Positions 32,850 to 42,783 of a stretch of DNA of 64,000 nucleotides are shown piece by piece. The notes beneath the pieces are model-generated. The model did no database searches, was not told where the DNA came from, and saw only the letters and a program-made list of their open reading frames with translations. How positions within the stretch are numbered: position 1 is the first letter of the stretch; every line of letters begins with the position of its first letter. The stretch comes from Sphingomonas abaci (lineage in GTDB: Bacteria > Pseudomonadota > Alphaproteobacteria > Sphingomonadales > Sphingomonadaceae): contig NZ_JACHNY010000004.1 of NCBI RefSeq assembly GCF_014199625.1, positions 186,001-250,000 on the forward strand, written 5' to 3'. The translations under genes were made by a program, and so were the position numbers.

Positions 32850-33098
32850 CTACTTCTTCGCCAGCAGCTCCGCCGACCGGCGCGTCAGCGTCACCGCCTC
32901 GTCGATCAGGCGGGCGGCATGATCCTGGTCACGCTCGCGCACGGCGATCGCCACACAGTTCACAGCTTCGGAACGCAGACGCGCGGCGCGATCGCGCAGG
33001 CGATCGGCCTTGGACAGGATACTCACAGTCCCGGTTGAAAGCGGGGTGGCCGCTTCGGTTCCCCGATCGTCCAACGGTTCGTCGCATTGCCCGGCCAT
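32850..33098 (-). CDS. Small protein of unknown function
   Basis: Not recognised. It encodes 82 residues: an acidic N-terminal tail (MAGQCDEPLDDRG) and a charged helical remainder (ILSKADRLRDRAARLRSEA then CVAIAVRERDQDHAARLIDE), suited to a helical hairpin or small coiled coil. There is no signal or membrane helix. GGAGA stands 5-6 bases before the ATG, which supports translation. It is divergent from nadB and convergent with the ABC ATPase. Confidence 0.65.
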   Translation of the reverse strand: MAGQCDEPLDDRGTEAATPLSTGTVSILSKADRLRDRAARLRSEAVNCVAIAVRERDQDHAARLIDEAVTLTRRSAELLAKK

Positions 33099-33204
33099 CG
33101 CTTCTCCACATCACTTCCCCCTGTCACATCCCCGCCCTCCTGTGCCAGAGCGGCGGGATGTATCCGTCGCCCCGCCCCGCGCCCTCGTTCGAAAGCCCGT
33201 CCGC

Positions 33205-34800
33205 ATGAGCGGCCGCCGATCCGATGTGCTGATCGTCGGCTCCGGCGCGGCGGGGCTGACCGCCGCGCTCAACCTGGCCGAGCGCTTCCAGGTCACGGTG
33301 CTGGCGAAGGGCGCGCTGAACGAAGGCTCCACTGCCTGGGCGCAGGGCGGCATCGCCGCGGTGTTGGAGCCGGGCGACACGTTCGACAGCCATATCGAGG
33401 ACACGATGGTCGCGGGCGCCGGCCTGAACGACCGCGCCACCGTCGAGTTCGTCGTCGAGCGCGCCCCCGCCGCGATCGAGCAACTTCGCAAGCTGGGCGT
33501 CCCCTTCGCGATGGAGGGCGATGCGCTGCACCTGACGCGCGAGGGCGGCCATTCGCACCGTCGCATCGTCCATGTCGCCGACGCCACCGGCTGGGCGGTG
33601 CAGGAGGCGCTGCAACGCGCCGCCGAGGCGCACCCCAACATCACCCTGGTCCCCGACCAGGTCGCGATCGACCTGGCGACCAGCCGGCACGAGCAGCGCT
33701 ATTCGGGCGCCGACCATGTCTGGGGCGTCTATGCGGTCGACCGGCGGAGCGGCCGGGTCAATCTCTACACCGCGCGCGCCACCATCCTGGCGACCGGCGG
33801 CGCGGGGCGCACCTATCTCTTCTCCACCGCGCCGCGCGGCGCGACCGGCGATGGCATCGCCATGGCGTGGCGGGCCGGCGCGCGCGTCTCGAACATGGAG
33901 TTCATGCAGTTCCATCCGACCTGCCTCTACAATCTCGACGTGAAGAACTTCCTGATCACCGAGGCGGTGCGCGGCGAGGGCGGGCATCTGCTGCTGCCGC
34001 AAGGCGTGCCGGGCGGGGGCGAGCGGTTCATGCCGCGCTTCGACGCGCGCGCCGAACTGGCCCCGCGCGACATCGTGGCGCGTGCGATCGACCATGAGAT
34101 CAAGCGGCTCGGCCTGGATTACGTCCATCTCGACATCAGCCACCAGCCGGCCGATTTCGTCCGCGCGCACTTCCCGACCATCTACGACAAGCTGCTGGGC
34201 CTCGGCATCGACATGACCCGCGCGCCGATCCCGGTGGTGCCGGCGCAGCATTATACCTGTGGCGGCATCGTCGTGGACCGTGACGGGCGCACCGACCTGC
34301 CCGGCCTCTATGCGGCGGGCGAGTGTACCCAGTCGGGCCTGCACGGCGCCAACCGGCTGGCGTCCAACTCGCTGCTCGAATGTTTCGTCTATGGCGAATC
34401 GGCGGCGGCGCACATCGCGCGGGCCTGGGACGACCTGCCCCCGCCGCCGCCGATCCGCGCCTGGGACGAGAGCCGCGTCACCGATTCGGACGAGGAGGTG
34501 GTGATCAAGCAGAACTGGACCGAGATCCGCCGCTTCATGTGGAATTATGTCGGCATCGTCCGCACCACCAAGCGGCTCCAGCGCGCCGCCAGCCGCATCC
34601 GCCTGATGACCGAGGAGGTGGCGGACTATTACGGCCATTTCCGCGTCACGCCCGACCTGATCGAGCTGCGCAACCTGCTCCAGAGCGCCGACCTGATCGT
34701 CCGCTCCGCGCTCCACCGCAAGGAGAGCCGGGGGCTGCACTATACGCTCGACTATCCGGAGACGCTGCCGGACGCGGTGGACACCATCCTGGTGCCGTGA
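33205..34800 (+). CDS. nadB: L-aspartate oxidase
   Basis: FAD enzyme oxidising aspartate to iminoaspartate, the first step of de novo NAD synthesis. The 531 residues have the FAD motif DVLIVGSGAAGLTAALNLAE, STAWAQGGIAAVL, the substrate region GHSHRRIVHVADATG, EFMQFHPTCLYN, QHYTCGGIVVD and GLHGANRLASNSLLE. This fumarate reductase/succinate dehydrogenase fold is distinguished as NadB by the ALNEGSTAWAQGG block and C-terminal RNLLQSADLIVRSAL. nadA and nadC are not in the window. ATG at 33205 is chosen (MSGRRSD). Confidence 0.96.
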   Translation: MSGRRSDVLIVGSGAAGLTAALNLAERFQVTVLAKGALNEGSTAWAQGGIAAVLEPGDTFDSHIEDTMVAGAGLNDRATVEFVVERAPAAIEQLRKLGVPFAMEGDALHLTREGGHSHRRIVHVADATGWAVQEALQRAAEAHPNITLVPDQVAIDLATSRHEQRYSGADHVWGVYAVDRRSGRVNLYTARATILATGGAGRTYLFSTAPRGATGDGIAMAWRAGARVSNMEFMQFHPTCLYNLDVKNFLITEAVRGEGGHLLLPQGVPGGGERFMPRFDARAELAPRDIVARAIDHEIKRLGLDYVHLDISHQPADFVRAHFPTIYDKLLGLGIDMTRAPIPVVPAQHYTCGGIVVDRDGRTDLPGLYAAGECTQSGLHGANRLASNSLLECFVYGESAAAHIARAWDDLPPPPPIRAWDESRVTDSDEEVVIKQNWTEIRRFMWNYVGIVRTTKRLQRAASRIRLMTEEVADYYGHFRVTPDLIELRNLLQSADLIVRSALHRKESRGLHYTLDYPETLPDAVDTILVP

Positions 34801-34970
34801 CGGGGCGTTCCACCAGGCTCTTGCGGCGGCAAGGCACACGGTGCTCCCAGCATCGATCCTCCACCCGCCGCGCGCGCCTGCCGCTTCGTCGCAGGACCGC
34901 AAAAGCCCCTTTTCCCGCGCCCGCCAGCCGATAAGGATCGGGCACGGCGGTGGTGGATCTTCTGGAACGC

Positions 34971-36098
34971 ATGACTTTTCCGAGGGCGCTGGCCCTGTTG
35001 GCCCTGATCGGCGGCGCGGTGGTCGCCTGCGGTTCCGGCACGCGCCTGGGCGGCAGCGGTCGTGCGCCGTCGCGCGAGGACCAGGCGTCGGTCTCGATCC
35101 CCGTCCCGCCACCCGCGCCGGCCCGCCCCGCCGCCAATCGCCCGCGCGAGTTGCAGGCGCGGATCGATTCGATCGCCGCCGGCTTCCACGGCCGGTTCGG
35201 CATCGCCATCCGCGCGGTCGACGATGGCTGGACGGTCGAGCACGGCGCCCGTCAGCGCCTGCCCCAGCAATCCGTGTCGAAGCTGTGGGTGGCGATGACC
35301 GTGCTCGACCAGCGCGACCAGGGCCGCCTCCGCCTTGACGATCCGATCATCGTGCGGCCCGAGGATCTGACGCTGTTCCACCAGCCGATCGCCTTCCTGG
35401 TCAAGGCGGGGGGCTACCGGACGAGCGTCGGCGGCCTGCTGACCCGGGCGCTGACGCAGAGCGACAATACCGCCAACGACCGGCTGCTGACCCTGGTCGG
35501 CGGGCCTTCGGCGGTGCGGCGGATGATCCAGGCCAAGCGGCTGGGCGAGATCCGCTTCGGCCCCGGCGAGCGGCAGTTGCAGGCGGGCACCGCCGGGCTC
35601 ACCTGGCAGCCGGCCTATGCGATCGGCAACGCCTTCCAGATCGCCCGCTCGCGCCTGTCGCCCGACGCGCGCAAGGCGGCGCTCGACCGCTATGTCGCCG
35701 ATCCGCCGGACGGGGCCGCGCCGCTCGCCATCGCCGATGCGCTCGCCCGGCTGGCGCGCGGCGAGATCCTGTCGGAAACCTCGACGCGCATTCTGCTCGA
35801 CACCATGGCCAGTTCGGTGACCGGCCGCGCCCGCCTGCGCGCGGCGCTGCCGGCCGGCTGGAAGATCGCGCACAAGACCGGCACCGGGCAGGACCTGGGC
35901 GTGCGCAACGCCGGCTTCAACGATGTCGGGCTGCTCACCGCGCCGGACGGCCGGCGCTATGCGCTGGCGGTGATGATCGGCGACTCCATCCGGCCGATCC
36001 GCGAGCGTCAGATGCTGATCCAGGCGGTGGCCGCCGCGCTCACCCAATATGTCCAGGCGCATCCATCAAATGCGGCCAGACTCAACAGCTTGCAATAA
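34971..36098 (+). CDS. Class A beta-lactamase-like serine hydrolase lipoprotein, general-base Glu not seen
   Basis: A 375-residue predicted lipoprotein (lipobox VVAC, Cys20) with a Pro-rich linker and a penicillin-binding fold. SxxK is SVSK (Ser101, Lys104), SDN is at residues 164-166 and KTG at 302-304. The omega-loop E-x-x-L-N of true class A enzymes, with the deacylating glutamate, is not recognisable: after SDN the sequence is LVGGPSAVRRMIQAKRLGEI. It is therefore more likely a peptidoglycan or ester hydrolase, or a slow acylator, than a resistance enzyme. ATG at 34971 follows CTGGAAC and starts the signal peptide. Confidence 0.85.
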   Translation: MTFPRALALLALIGGAVVACGSGTRLGGSGRAPSREDQASVSIPVPPPAPARPAANRPRELQARIDSIAAGFHGRFGIAIRAVDDGWTVEHGARQRLPQQSVSKLWVAMTVLDQRDQGRLRLDDPIIVRPEDLTLFHQPIAFLVKAGGYRTSVGGLLTRALTQSDNTANDRLLTLVGGPSAVRRMIQAKRLGEIRFGPGERQLQAGTAGLTWQPAYAIGNAFQIARSRLSPDARKAALDRYVADPPDGAAPLAIADALARLARGEILSETSTRILLDTMASSVTGRARLRAALPAGWKIAHKTGTGQDLGVRNAGFNDVGLLTAPDGRRYALAVMIGDSIRPIRERQMLIQAVAAALTQYVQAHPSNAARLNSLQ

Positions 36099-36140
36099 GG
36101 CGCTCCCCGCCCGCGCGTGGATTTGCTAGGCCCGGCCCCG

Positions 36141-38909
36141 ATGCCCCATCTCTATCTCGTCGACGGCTCCGGCTATATCTTCCGCGCCTATCACCGGCTG
36201 CCGCCGCTCACCAACAAGCATGGCGAGCCGGTCGGCGCTGTCTATGGCTATACGACGATGCTGTGGAAGCTGGTCGACGAGGTGAACGCCGCCGACGGGC
36301 CGACGCACATGGCCATCGTGCTCGACAAATCGTCCAAGACGTTCCGCAACGAGCTGTACGACCAGTACAAGGCGCATCGGCCGCCGCCGCCCGAGGACCT
36401 GGTCCCGCAATTCCCGATGATCCGCGACGCCACCCGCGCCTTCTCGCTGCCCTGCATCGAGGAAGCCGGGCTGGAGGCGGACGATCTGATCGCCTGCTAC
36501 GCCCGCGCCGCCCTGGCGCAAGGCTGGCAGGTGACGATCGTGTCGGGCGACAAGGACCTGATGCAGCTGGTCGAGGATGGCAGCCTCGACATGCTCGACA
36601 CGATGAACAACCGTCGGCTGGGCGAATCCTATGTCGAGGAGAAGTTCGGCGTCGGGCCGAAGAAGCTGGGCGACGTGCTGGCGCTGATGGGGGACAGCGT
36701 CGACAATGTCCCCGGCGTGCCGGGCATCGGTCCCAAGACCGCCGCCAAGCTGATCGTCGAGCATGGCGACCTGGAATCAGTCCTCGCCGCCGCGCCCGAG
36801 ATGAAGAAGGGCAAGCTGCGCGACAATCTCATCGAACATGCCGACAATGCCCGACTGTCGAAGCGGCTGGTGACGCTGGAATGCAACGCGCCGCTGCCGA
36901 CGCCGCTGGAGGAGCTGGCGCTGCACCCGGCGATCCCGGACGCGCCGTTGCGCGCCTTCCTGGAGCATCACGGCTTCCGCTCGCTGATCAACAAGCTGGG
37001 CCAGATCGCCGACGCGCCGGTCGCGCCCGCCGCCGGGCCGGCGACCGACGCGCCGATCCCGGACGAGCCGGCCTGCGACCTCGACTCCTATGTCACCGTG
37101 CAGGACCTCGACACGCTCGACCAGTGGATCGCCGAGGCGGTGCACCAGGGGTTCGTTGCGATCGATACCGAGACCAGCTCGACCGACGCGACCCAGGCCA
37201 ATTTGGTCGGCGTCAGCCTTGCGCTCGCGCCCAACCGCGCCTGCTACGTCCCGCTCGGCCATGGCGGCAGCGACCTGCTGGCAGACGTGCCGGTGCAGAT
37301 CCCGGTCGAGGCGGCGCTGGCGCGGATCAAGGCGCTGTGCGAGGACGAATCGGTCCTCAAGATCGGCCAGAACCTCAAGTTCGACATGATCGTGCTGGGC
37401 GAGCGCGGCATCAGCATTGCTCCGCATGACGACACGATCGTGATGAGCTTCGACCTGGACGCCGGGCTGCATGGCCACGGCATGGACGAACTGGCGGCGA
37501 CGCACCTCTCCCACAGCTGCCTCGCCTTTAAGGAGGTGGTCGGCACCGGCAAGAAGCAGCTCGGCTTCCACGAGGTCGATCTCAAGACCGCGACCCGCTA
37601 TGCCGCCGAGGATGCGGACGTGACGCTGCGGCTGTGGAACCGGTTCAGGGCGCGGCTGCCCGTGGAGGGCGCGACCCGCGTCTACCAGATGGTCGACCGG
37701 CCGCTGGTGCCGGTGATCGCGCGCATGGAGCGGCACGGCATCAAGGTCGACCGCGCCCGGCTTGCCGCGCTGTCGGAGGATTTCTCGGGCAAGATCGCCG
37801 GGCTGGAGACGGAGATCCACACGCTGGCCGGTGGCCCCTTCACCATCGGCAGCCCCAAGCAGCTGGGCGACGTGCTGTTCGAGCGGCTGGGCCTGAAGGG
37901 CGGGCGCAAGGGCAAGTCGGGCGTCTATTCGACCGACGTGACCGAACTGGAGCGGCTGGCCCGCGAGCAGGGCGAGGGCAGCGCCATCGTCCACAAGGTG
38001 CTGGAATGGCGCCAGCTCACCAAGCTGAAGAACACCTATACCGATGCGCTCCAGGCGCAGATCAACCCGAAGACCGGCCGCGTCCATACCAGCTACAGCC
38101 TGACCGGCGCGCAGACCGGCCGCCTGTCCTCGACCGAGCCCAACCTCCAGAACATCCCGATCCGCACCGAGATCGGCCGCCAGATCCGCGAGGCGTTCGT
38201 GGCCGAGGCGGGCCATGTCCTGCTCGCCGCCGACTATTCGCAGATCGAGTTGCGGCTGGCGGCGCACATGGCGGACGTGCCGGCGTTGAAGGCGGCGTTC
38301 GCGAACGGCGACGACATCCACAGCCTTACCGCGACCGAATTGTTCGGCGAGGTCAATCGCGACACCCGCGCGCGCGCCAAGACGATCAACTTCGCCATCC
38401 TCTACGGCATCAGCCGCTGGGGTCTCGCCGGCCGTCTGGAGGTGTCGGCGGACGAGGCGCAGGCGATGATCGACCGCTATTTCGAGCGCTTCCCCGGCAT
38501 CAACCGCTACATGGCCGAGACGCTGACCCAGGTCCGCGACCATGGCTTCACCGAGACGCTGTTCGGCCGCAAGACGCATTTCCCGCGCATCAAGTCGAAG
38601 AACCAGGGCGAGCGCCAGGGCGCGGAGCGCGCCGCGATCAACGCGCCGATCCAGGGGACCAGCGCCGACATCATCAAGCGGGCGATGGTGCGGATGGAGC
38701 CGGCGCTGGCGGCGGCGGGCCTCTCCCATGTCCGGATGCTGCTCCAGGTGCACGACGAACTGGTGTTCGAACTGCCCGAGGCGGATGTCGCCGCGGCGAG
38801 CGCGGTGATCCGCGACGTGATGGAACGCGCTGCGGAGCCGGCGGTGACGCTCAGCGTGCCGCTGGGCGTCGAGATCGGCACCGGCCTGTCCTGGGGCGCG
38901 GCGCATTGA
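36141..38909 (+). CDS. polA: DNA polymerase I
   Basis: Repair and Okazaki-fragment polymerase, 922 residues. The 5' nuclease domain is N-terminal (LVDGSGYIFRAYHRLPPL, EEAGLEADDLIACYA, GDSVDNVPGVPGIGPKTA). The 3'-5' exonuclease domain keeps its acidic residues (FVAIDTETSS, LKIGQNLKFD, YAAEDADVT), so proofreading is likely intact. The polymerase domain has LLAADYSQIELRL, the O-helix RARAKTINFAILYG and QVHDELVFELP. ATG at 36141 (MPHLYLVDG) is the normal start. Confidence 0.98.
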   Translation: MPHLYLVDGSGYIFRAYHRLPPLTNKHGEPVGAVYGYTTMLWKLVDEVNAADGPTHMAIVLDKSSKTFRNELYDQYKAHRPPPPEDLVPQFPMIRDATRAFSLPCIEEAGLEADDLIACYARAALAQGWQVTIVSGDKDLMQLVEDGSLDMLDTMNNRRLGESYVEEKFGVGPKKLGDVLALMGDSVDNVPGVPGIGPKTAAKLIVEHGDLESVLAAAPEMKKGKLRDNLIEHADNARLSKRLVTLECNAPLPTPLEELALHPAIPDAPLRAFLEHHGFRSLINKLGQIADAPVAPAAGPATDAPIPDEPACDLDSYVTVQDLDTLDQWIAEAVHQGFVAIDTETSSTDATQANLVGVSLALAPNRACYVPLGHGGSDLLADVPVQIPVEAALARIKALCEDESVLKIGQNLKFDMIVLGERGISIAPHDDTIVMSFDLDAGLHGHGMDELAATHLSHSCLAFKEVVGTGKKQLGFHEVDLKTATRYAAEDADVTLRLWNRFRARLPVEGATRVYQMVDRPLVPVIARMERHGIKVDRARLAALSEDFSGKIAGLETEIHTLAGGPFTIGSPKQLGDVLFERLGLKGGRKGKSGVYSTDVTELERLAREQGEGSAIVHKVLEWRQLTKLKNTYTDALQAQINPKTGRVHTSYSLTGAQTGRLSSTEPNLQNIPIRTEIGRQIREAFVAEAGHVLLAADYSQIELRLAAHMADVPALKAAFANGDDIHSLTATELFGEVNRDTRARAKTINFAILYGISRWGLAGRLEVSADEAQAMIDRYFERFPGINRYMAETLTQVRDHGFTETLFGRKTHFPRIKSKNQGERQGAERAAINAPIQGTSADIIKRAMVRMEPALAAAGLSHVRMLLQVHDELVFELPEADVAAASAVIRDVMERAAEPAVTLSVPLGVEIGTGLSWGAAH

Positions 38910-38925
38910 GCATGACCCTTCGCTG

Positions 38926-40443
38926 ATGTCCGACGACCCTCAAGATATCGACGCGCTCGCCAAGGGCGGGCGGACCAATGTCGCGGGCTTCATCCTGCGG
39001 CTGGCGGCACGCATCCCGTTCCTGTTCATCGCCGGCCGCCTCTATGGCCCCGACCTGGTCGGGCGCTTCGCCATCGCGGTGGTGGTGGTCGAGCTGGCGG
39101 CGCTGCTCGCGACGCTCGGCATGAAGCGTGGCCTGGCGCAGGCGCTGGCGGCGACCGACCGGCCGCACGCGCATGTCGTTTGGGACGCGATGGCGCTCGC
39201 ACTGGTCGCCTCGCTGATCGCCAGCGCGGTGCTGTGGCGCTTTCCGCAGCTCCTCTATCCCAATTCGCCGATCGTCGGGCTCGATCGCTGGCTGCCGCTG
39301 ATCGTGATCGCCATCGCCTGGTCGGACGTCAGCCTGGCGGCGCTGGCCTATCGGCTGAACGTCAAGGCGGCGGTGACCGCACGCGCGGTGGTGGAGCCAT
39401 GGACGATCTCGGGCGCGGCCTGGGTCTTCTCCTTCGTCACGATCCGCGACGGCCTGGTCCTGTCCTATGTCGCGTCGATGACGGCGGCGCTGCTCGCCTC
39501 GATCGTGCCGTTCCTGCGCAGCTATGGCCTGCCGCATGGCTGGCGGCCGCAGCTTGGCCGGCTGGCGCGGCTGGCGCGCGCCAATGCGCCGCTCGCCGGG
39601 GCGGACGCGCTGGAATGGGGCAGCCGCAATGTCGACCGCTTCATCCTGGGGCTGGTCTTCACCCCCGCCATCGTCGGCATCTACTATATGGCGCAGCAGG
39701 TCGCCTCCCTGCCGCAGAAGCTGAAGACCAGCTTCGACCCCGTGCTCGGGCCCGTCATCACCCGCGCGCTGGCGATCGGCGACCGCGCGGCGGTGGCGCG
39801 GCAGGTGCGCCAGGTCGCCTTCTGGATCATCGCCGCGCAGGGCTGCCTCGCCCTCACCGGATCGATCCCGGGCGAGGCGGTGATGGGGATCGTCGGCCCG
39901 CAATTCGTCGCGGGCACCGCCGCGCTCGCCTTCCTGCTGTTCGCCGAGGTGCTGGCCTCGCCCGGCGCGGTGTGCGAATCGGCGCTGGTCTATATCGCGC
40001 GGCACCGCAACCTCGCCATCTCGGCGGTCATGCTGTTCGTCCAGATCGGCCTCAGCTTCGCCTTCATCTTCCTGATGCGCGCGCTCGACTGGCCGGTGAC
40101 GTGGCAGGCGGCGGGGCCGGCGGTGGCGCTGATGACCAGCGTGGGGCTGACCTCGCTGATCAAGGCGCGGCTGCTGCGCCGCATCCTGCACGCCCCGGTG
40201 TCCCCGTTCCGCTGGCCGATCCTGTGGGCGGCCGGTACGGCGACCGCGGTCGGCGGCGCCTTCACGCTCCTGCCGCCCCGGCTGGAATGGGCGGAGCTGA
40301 TGTTCGGCGTGCCGGCGATCGCGGGCACCTATCTGTTCATCCTGTGGCGCCGCGCCTTCGGACCGGCCGATCGCGCGCTGTTCGGCAGCGTGCCGTCGGG
40401 CGACGATGCCACCCTGCCCAATGTCGGGTCGCCGGTACGCTGA
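38926..40443 (+). CDS. Polysaccharide flippase-like membrane protein (Wzx/MVF superfamily)
   Basis: A 505-residue integral membrane protein with about twelve to fourteen hydrophobic helices. The N terminus GRTNVAGFILRLAARIPFLFIAGRLYGPDLVGRFAIAVVVVELAALLATLG is typical of lipopolysaccharide or exopolysaccharide flippases, which move lipid-linked sugar repeats to the outer leaflet. FDPVLGPVITRALAIGD is a further family stretch. No glycosyltransferase or polymerase genes stand beside it, so its substrate is unknown. It starts 16 bases after polA. Confidence 0.85.
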   Translation: MSDDPQDIDALAKGGRTNVAGFILRLAARIPFLFIAGRLYGPDLVGRFAIAVVVVELAALLATLGMKRGLAQALAATDRPHAHVVWDAMALALVASLIASAVLWRFPQLLYPNSPIVGLDRWLPLIVIAIAWSDVSLAALAYRLNVKAAVTARAVVEPWTISGAAWVFSFVTIRDGLVLSYVASMTAALLASIVPFLRSYGLPHGWRPQLGRLARLARANAPLAGADALEWGSRNVDRFILGLVFTPAIVGIYYMAQQVASLPQKLKTSFDPVLGPVITRALAIGDRAAVARQVRQVAFWIIAAQGCLALTGSIPGEAVMGIVGPQFVAGTAALAFLLFAEVLASPGAVCESALVYIARHRNLAISAVMLFVQIGLSFAFIFLMRALDWPVTWQAAGPAVALMTSVGLTSLIKARLLRRILHAPVSPFRWPILWAAGTATAVGGAFTLLPPRLEWAELMFGVPAIAGTYLFILWRRAFGPADRALFGSVPSGDDATLPNVGSPVR

Positions 40444-40506
40444 CGGAACGACCCGGGGGGTTGGTGCGTAGCCTGATCCGCATAAACCACCAGGGAATCG
40501 TATATA

Positions 40507-40788
40507 ATGAAGAAGATCGGACTCCTGCTGCCCGTCGCGGCGGCGCTGGCGTTGGCGGCGTGCGGCGGCAAGGGCGACGACAAGCTCGGCGACCGGGTCG
40601 AACAGGCCGCCGACAACCGCGCCGACGCGCTGGAGGCGCAGGCCGACAATCTCGAAGATCAGGCCAAGGCCGTGCGCAAGACCGGCGAACAGCAGGAAGA
40701 CGCGATCGACGCCGCCGACGTCAATGCCCAGGCGATGAGCAACGGCGAGAAGGAAGCGCTGATCAACGGCAGCGACAAGCTGCGCTGA
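40507..40788 (+). CDS. Small helical lipoprotein of unknown function
   Basis: A 93-residue predicted lipoprotein with signal MKKIGLLLPVAAALALAAC (lipobox LAAC, Cys19) and a mature part that is almost all charged helix with heptad-like spacing: RVEQAADNRADALEAQADNL, then EDQAKAVRKTGEQQEDAIDA. This looks like a coiled coil anchored in the outer or inner membrane. A short A/T-rich stretch (TATATAATG) covers the start and CAGGGA serves as a weak Shine-Dalgarno. A REP pair follows. Confidence 0.8.
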   Translation: MKKIGLLLPVAAALALAACGGKGDDKLGDRVEQAADNRADALEAQADNLEDQAKAVRKTGEQQEDAIDAADVNAQAMSNGEKEALINGSDKLR

Positions 40789-40874
40789 GGATTATGAGCG
40801 GGGCCATGGGCCAGCCATGAACCCGCTCGTACAATGGAATAGCGTGGTGGAGGGCATCCACTCATCCACCACGC

Positions 40875-40966
40875 CCCACCCCGGCGAGGGCCGGGGTCCA
40901 GTAACGCAACCGTCCGGCTGACTTACCACCGTGACCCAACTGGACCCCGGCCTTCGCCGGGGTGGT
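40875..40966. repeat. REP-like inverted pair between lipoprotein gene and purH
   Basis: Left arm CCACCCCGGCGAGGGCCGGG then GTCCAGTAACGCAACC; right arm GACCCAACTGGACCCCGGCC then TTCGCCGGGGTGG. Outer parts (CACCACGCCCC and GGGGTGGTAG) also pair. It lies between convergent genes. Confidence 0.85.
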
Positions 40967-41023
40967 AGAAGGGTTATACCACTCATCCCTCACATGCCGA
41001 AGCTATGGAGGGCTGGCTTCTTA

Positions 41024-42634
41024 TCAATGCCGGAAGTGGCGCATCCCGGTGAACACCATCGCCAGCCCCGCCTCGTCGGCGGCGGCGATCACCTCTTCGT
41101 CCCGGATCGAGCCGCCCGGCTGGATCACCGCCGTCGCCCCCGCCTCGACCGCCGCGAGCAGGCCGTCGGCGAAGGGGAAGAAGGCGTCCGAGGCCACCGC
41201 CGAGCCGATCGTGCGCGGCTCCGCCCAGCCGGCCTTGTCGGCGGCGTCCTTGGCCTTCCACGCGGCGATCCGCGCCGATTCCAGCCGGTTCATCTGGCCC
41301 GCGCCGATGCCGGCGGTGGCATTGTCCTTGGCATAGACGATCGCGTTCGACTTGACGTGCTTGGCGACCGTCCAGGCGAAGCGGCAATCGGCCAGTTCCT
41401 GCGGCGTCGGCGCGCGCTTGGTCACCACCTTCAGCATGTCGTCGGTCAGGCGCCCGCCGTCGCGCGACTGGAGCAGCAGCCCGCCCGCGATCGACTTCAG
41501 CGCCAGGCCCGGACGCTCCGGATCAGGCAGCTCGCCCGACAGCAGCAGGCGCAGGTTCTTCTTGCGCGCGAACACCGCCTTGGCCGCGTCGCTGGCGTCG
41601 GGAGCGACCACCACTTCGGTGAAGATGCCCGAAATTGCCTCCGCCGTCGCCTCGTCCAGCGGGCGGTTGCAGGCGATGATGCCGCCGAACGCCGACACCG
41701 TGTCGCAGGCGAAGGCGGCCTTGTAGGCGTCCAGCAGCGTGTCGGCGGTGGCGACGCCGCAGGGGTTGGCATGCTTGACGATCACCACGGTCGGCGGCCC
41801 GTCGCGGAACTCGCTGACCAGCTCCAGCGCCGCGTCGGCATCGTTCAGATTGTTGTAGGACAGCGCCTTGCCCTGCAACTGCTCGGCCTGGGCGATGCCG
41901 CGACCATGGGGGCCGCGCGGCATGTAGAGCGCCGCCGACTGATGCGGGTTCTCGCCATAGCGGAGCTCGTCGGCATGGCGGGTATAGGCCATGGGCAGCG
42001 TCTGCGGGAAATGCTCGCCCTGGTCGGCGAAGGCGAACCACTGCGCGATCGCCGCGTCATAGGCGGCGGTGGCGGCGAAGGCGCGCGCCGCCAGCCGCTT
42101 GCGCGTGGCGTGCGTCGTGCCGCCGGCGGCGATCTCCGCGATCACCACCGGATAGTCGGCGGGGTCGGTGACCATCGCGACATAGCCATGGTTCTTGGCG
42201 GCGGAGCGGACCATCGCCGGGCCGCCGATGTCGATATTCTCGATCACCTCGTCGCGCTCCGCGCCGCGCAGCACCGTCGCCTCGAAAGGGTAGAGGTTGA
42301 CGACGACCAGGTCGATCGCGCCGATGCCGTGATCCTGCATCGAGGCGGCATGGCCGGCATCGTCGCGCACCGCGAGCAGGCCGCCATGCACCTTGGGATG
42401 GAGCGTCTTGACCCGTCCGTCCATCATTTCCGGGAAGCCGGTCAGCTCCGACACGTCCATCACCGCAAGGCCGGCATCGCGCAGCGCCTTGGCGGTGCCG
42501 CCGGTCGACACCAGCTCGACGCCGTGCTGGCTGAGCGCCTGGGCGAACTCGACGATGCCGGTCTTGTCGGACACCGACAGCAGCGCGCGGCGGACGGCAA
42601 CCATATCGGGAGCGGGAACGGCGACAGGGGTCAT
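41024..42634 (-). CDS. purH: Bifunctional AICAR formyltransferase/IMP cyclohydrolase
   Basis: Catalyses the last two steps of de novo purine synthesis. The 536 residues have the N-terminal IMP cyclohydrolase ([44 protein letters not shown]) and the C-terminal transformylase ([64 protein letters not shown]). ATG at 42634 ([10 protein letters not shown]) is chosen. The gene stands alone between a REP pair and the heparinase gene stop about 150 bases upstream. Confidence 0.97.
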   Translation of the reverse strand: MTPVAVPAPDMVAVRRALLSVSDKTGIVEFAQALSQHGVELVSTGGTAKALRDAGLAVMDVSELTGFPEMMDGRVKTLHPKVHGGLLAVRDDAGHAASMQDHGIGAIDLVVVNLYPFEATVLRGAERDEVIENIDIGGPAMVRSAAKNHGYVAMVTDPADYPVVIAEIAAGGTTHATRKRLAARAFAATAAYDAAIAQWFAFADQGEHFPQTLPMAYTRHADELRYGENPHQSAALYMPRGPHGRGIAQAEQLQGKALSYNNLNDADAALELVSEFRDGPPTVVIVKHANPCGVATADTLLDAYKAAFACDTVSAFGGIIACNRPLDEATAEAISGIFTEVVVAPDASDAAKAVFARKKNLRLLLSGELPDPERPGLALKSIAGGLLLQSRDGGRLTDDMLKVVTKRAPTPQELADCRFAWTVAKHVKSNAIVYAKDNATAGIGAGQMNRLESARIAAWKAKDAADKAGWAEPRTIGSAVASDAFFPFADGLLAAVEAGATAVIQPGGSIRDEEVIAAADEAGLAMVFTGMRHFRH

Positions 42635-42783
42635 GGATGGTCCTCGGGGGATCTGGGAGATGGGAAAGGTTGCGGCGGCCTTACACGCTGGGAGCGGCCG
42701 CACCCAAGCCCCCGCCGTCCGATTTTATACCAGCATGGTCGCGGGACCCGCCGATGCCGCCCCCGGCGGCGGAGTGACGGACA

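Noticed and set aside
34971..36098. Antibiotic-resistance class A beta-lactamase
   Set aside because: The omega-loop glutamate motif could not be found and the protein is a lipoprotein with a long linker; resistance cannot be claimed.
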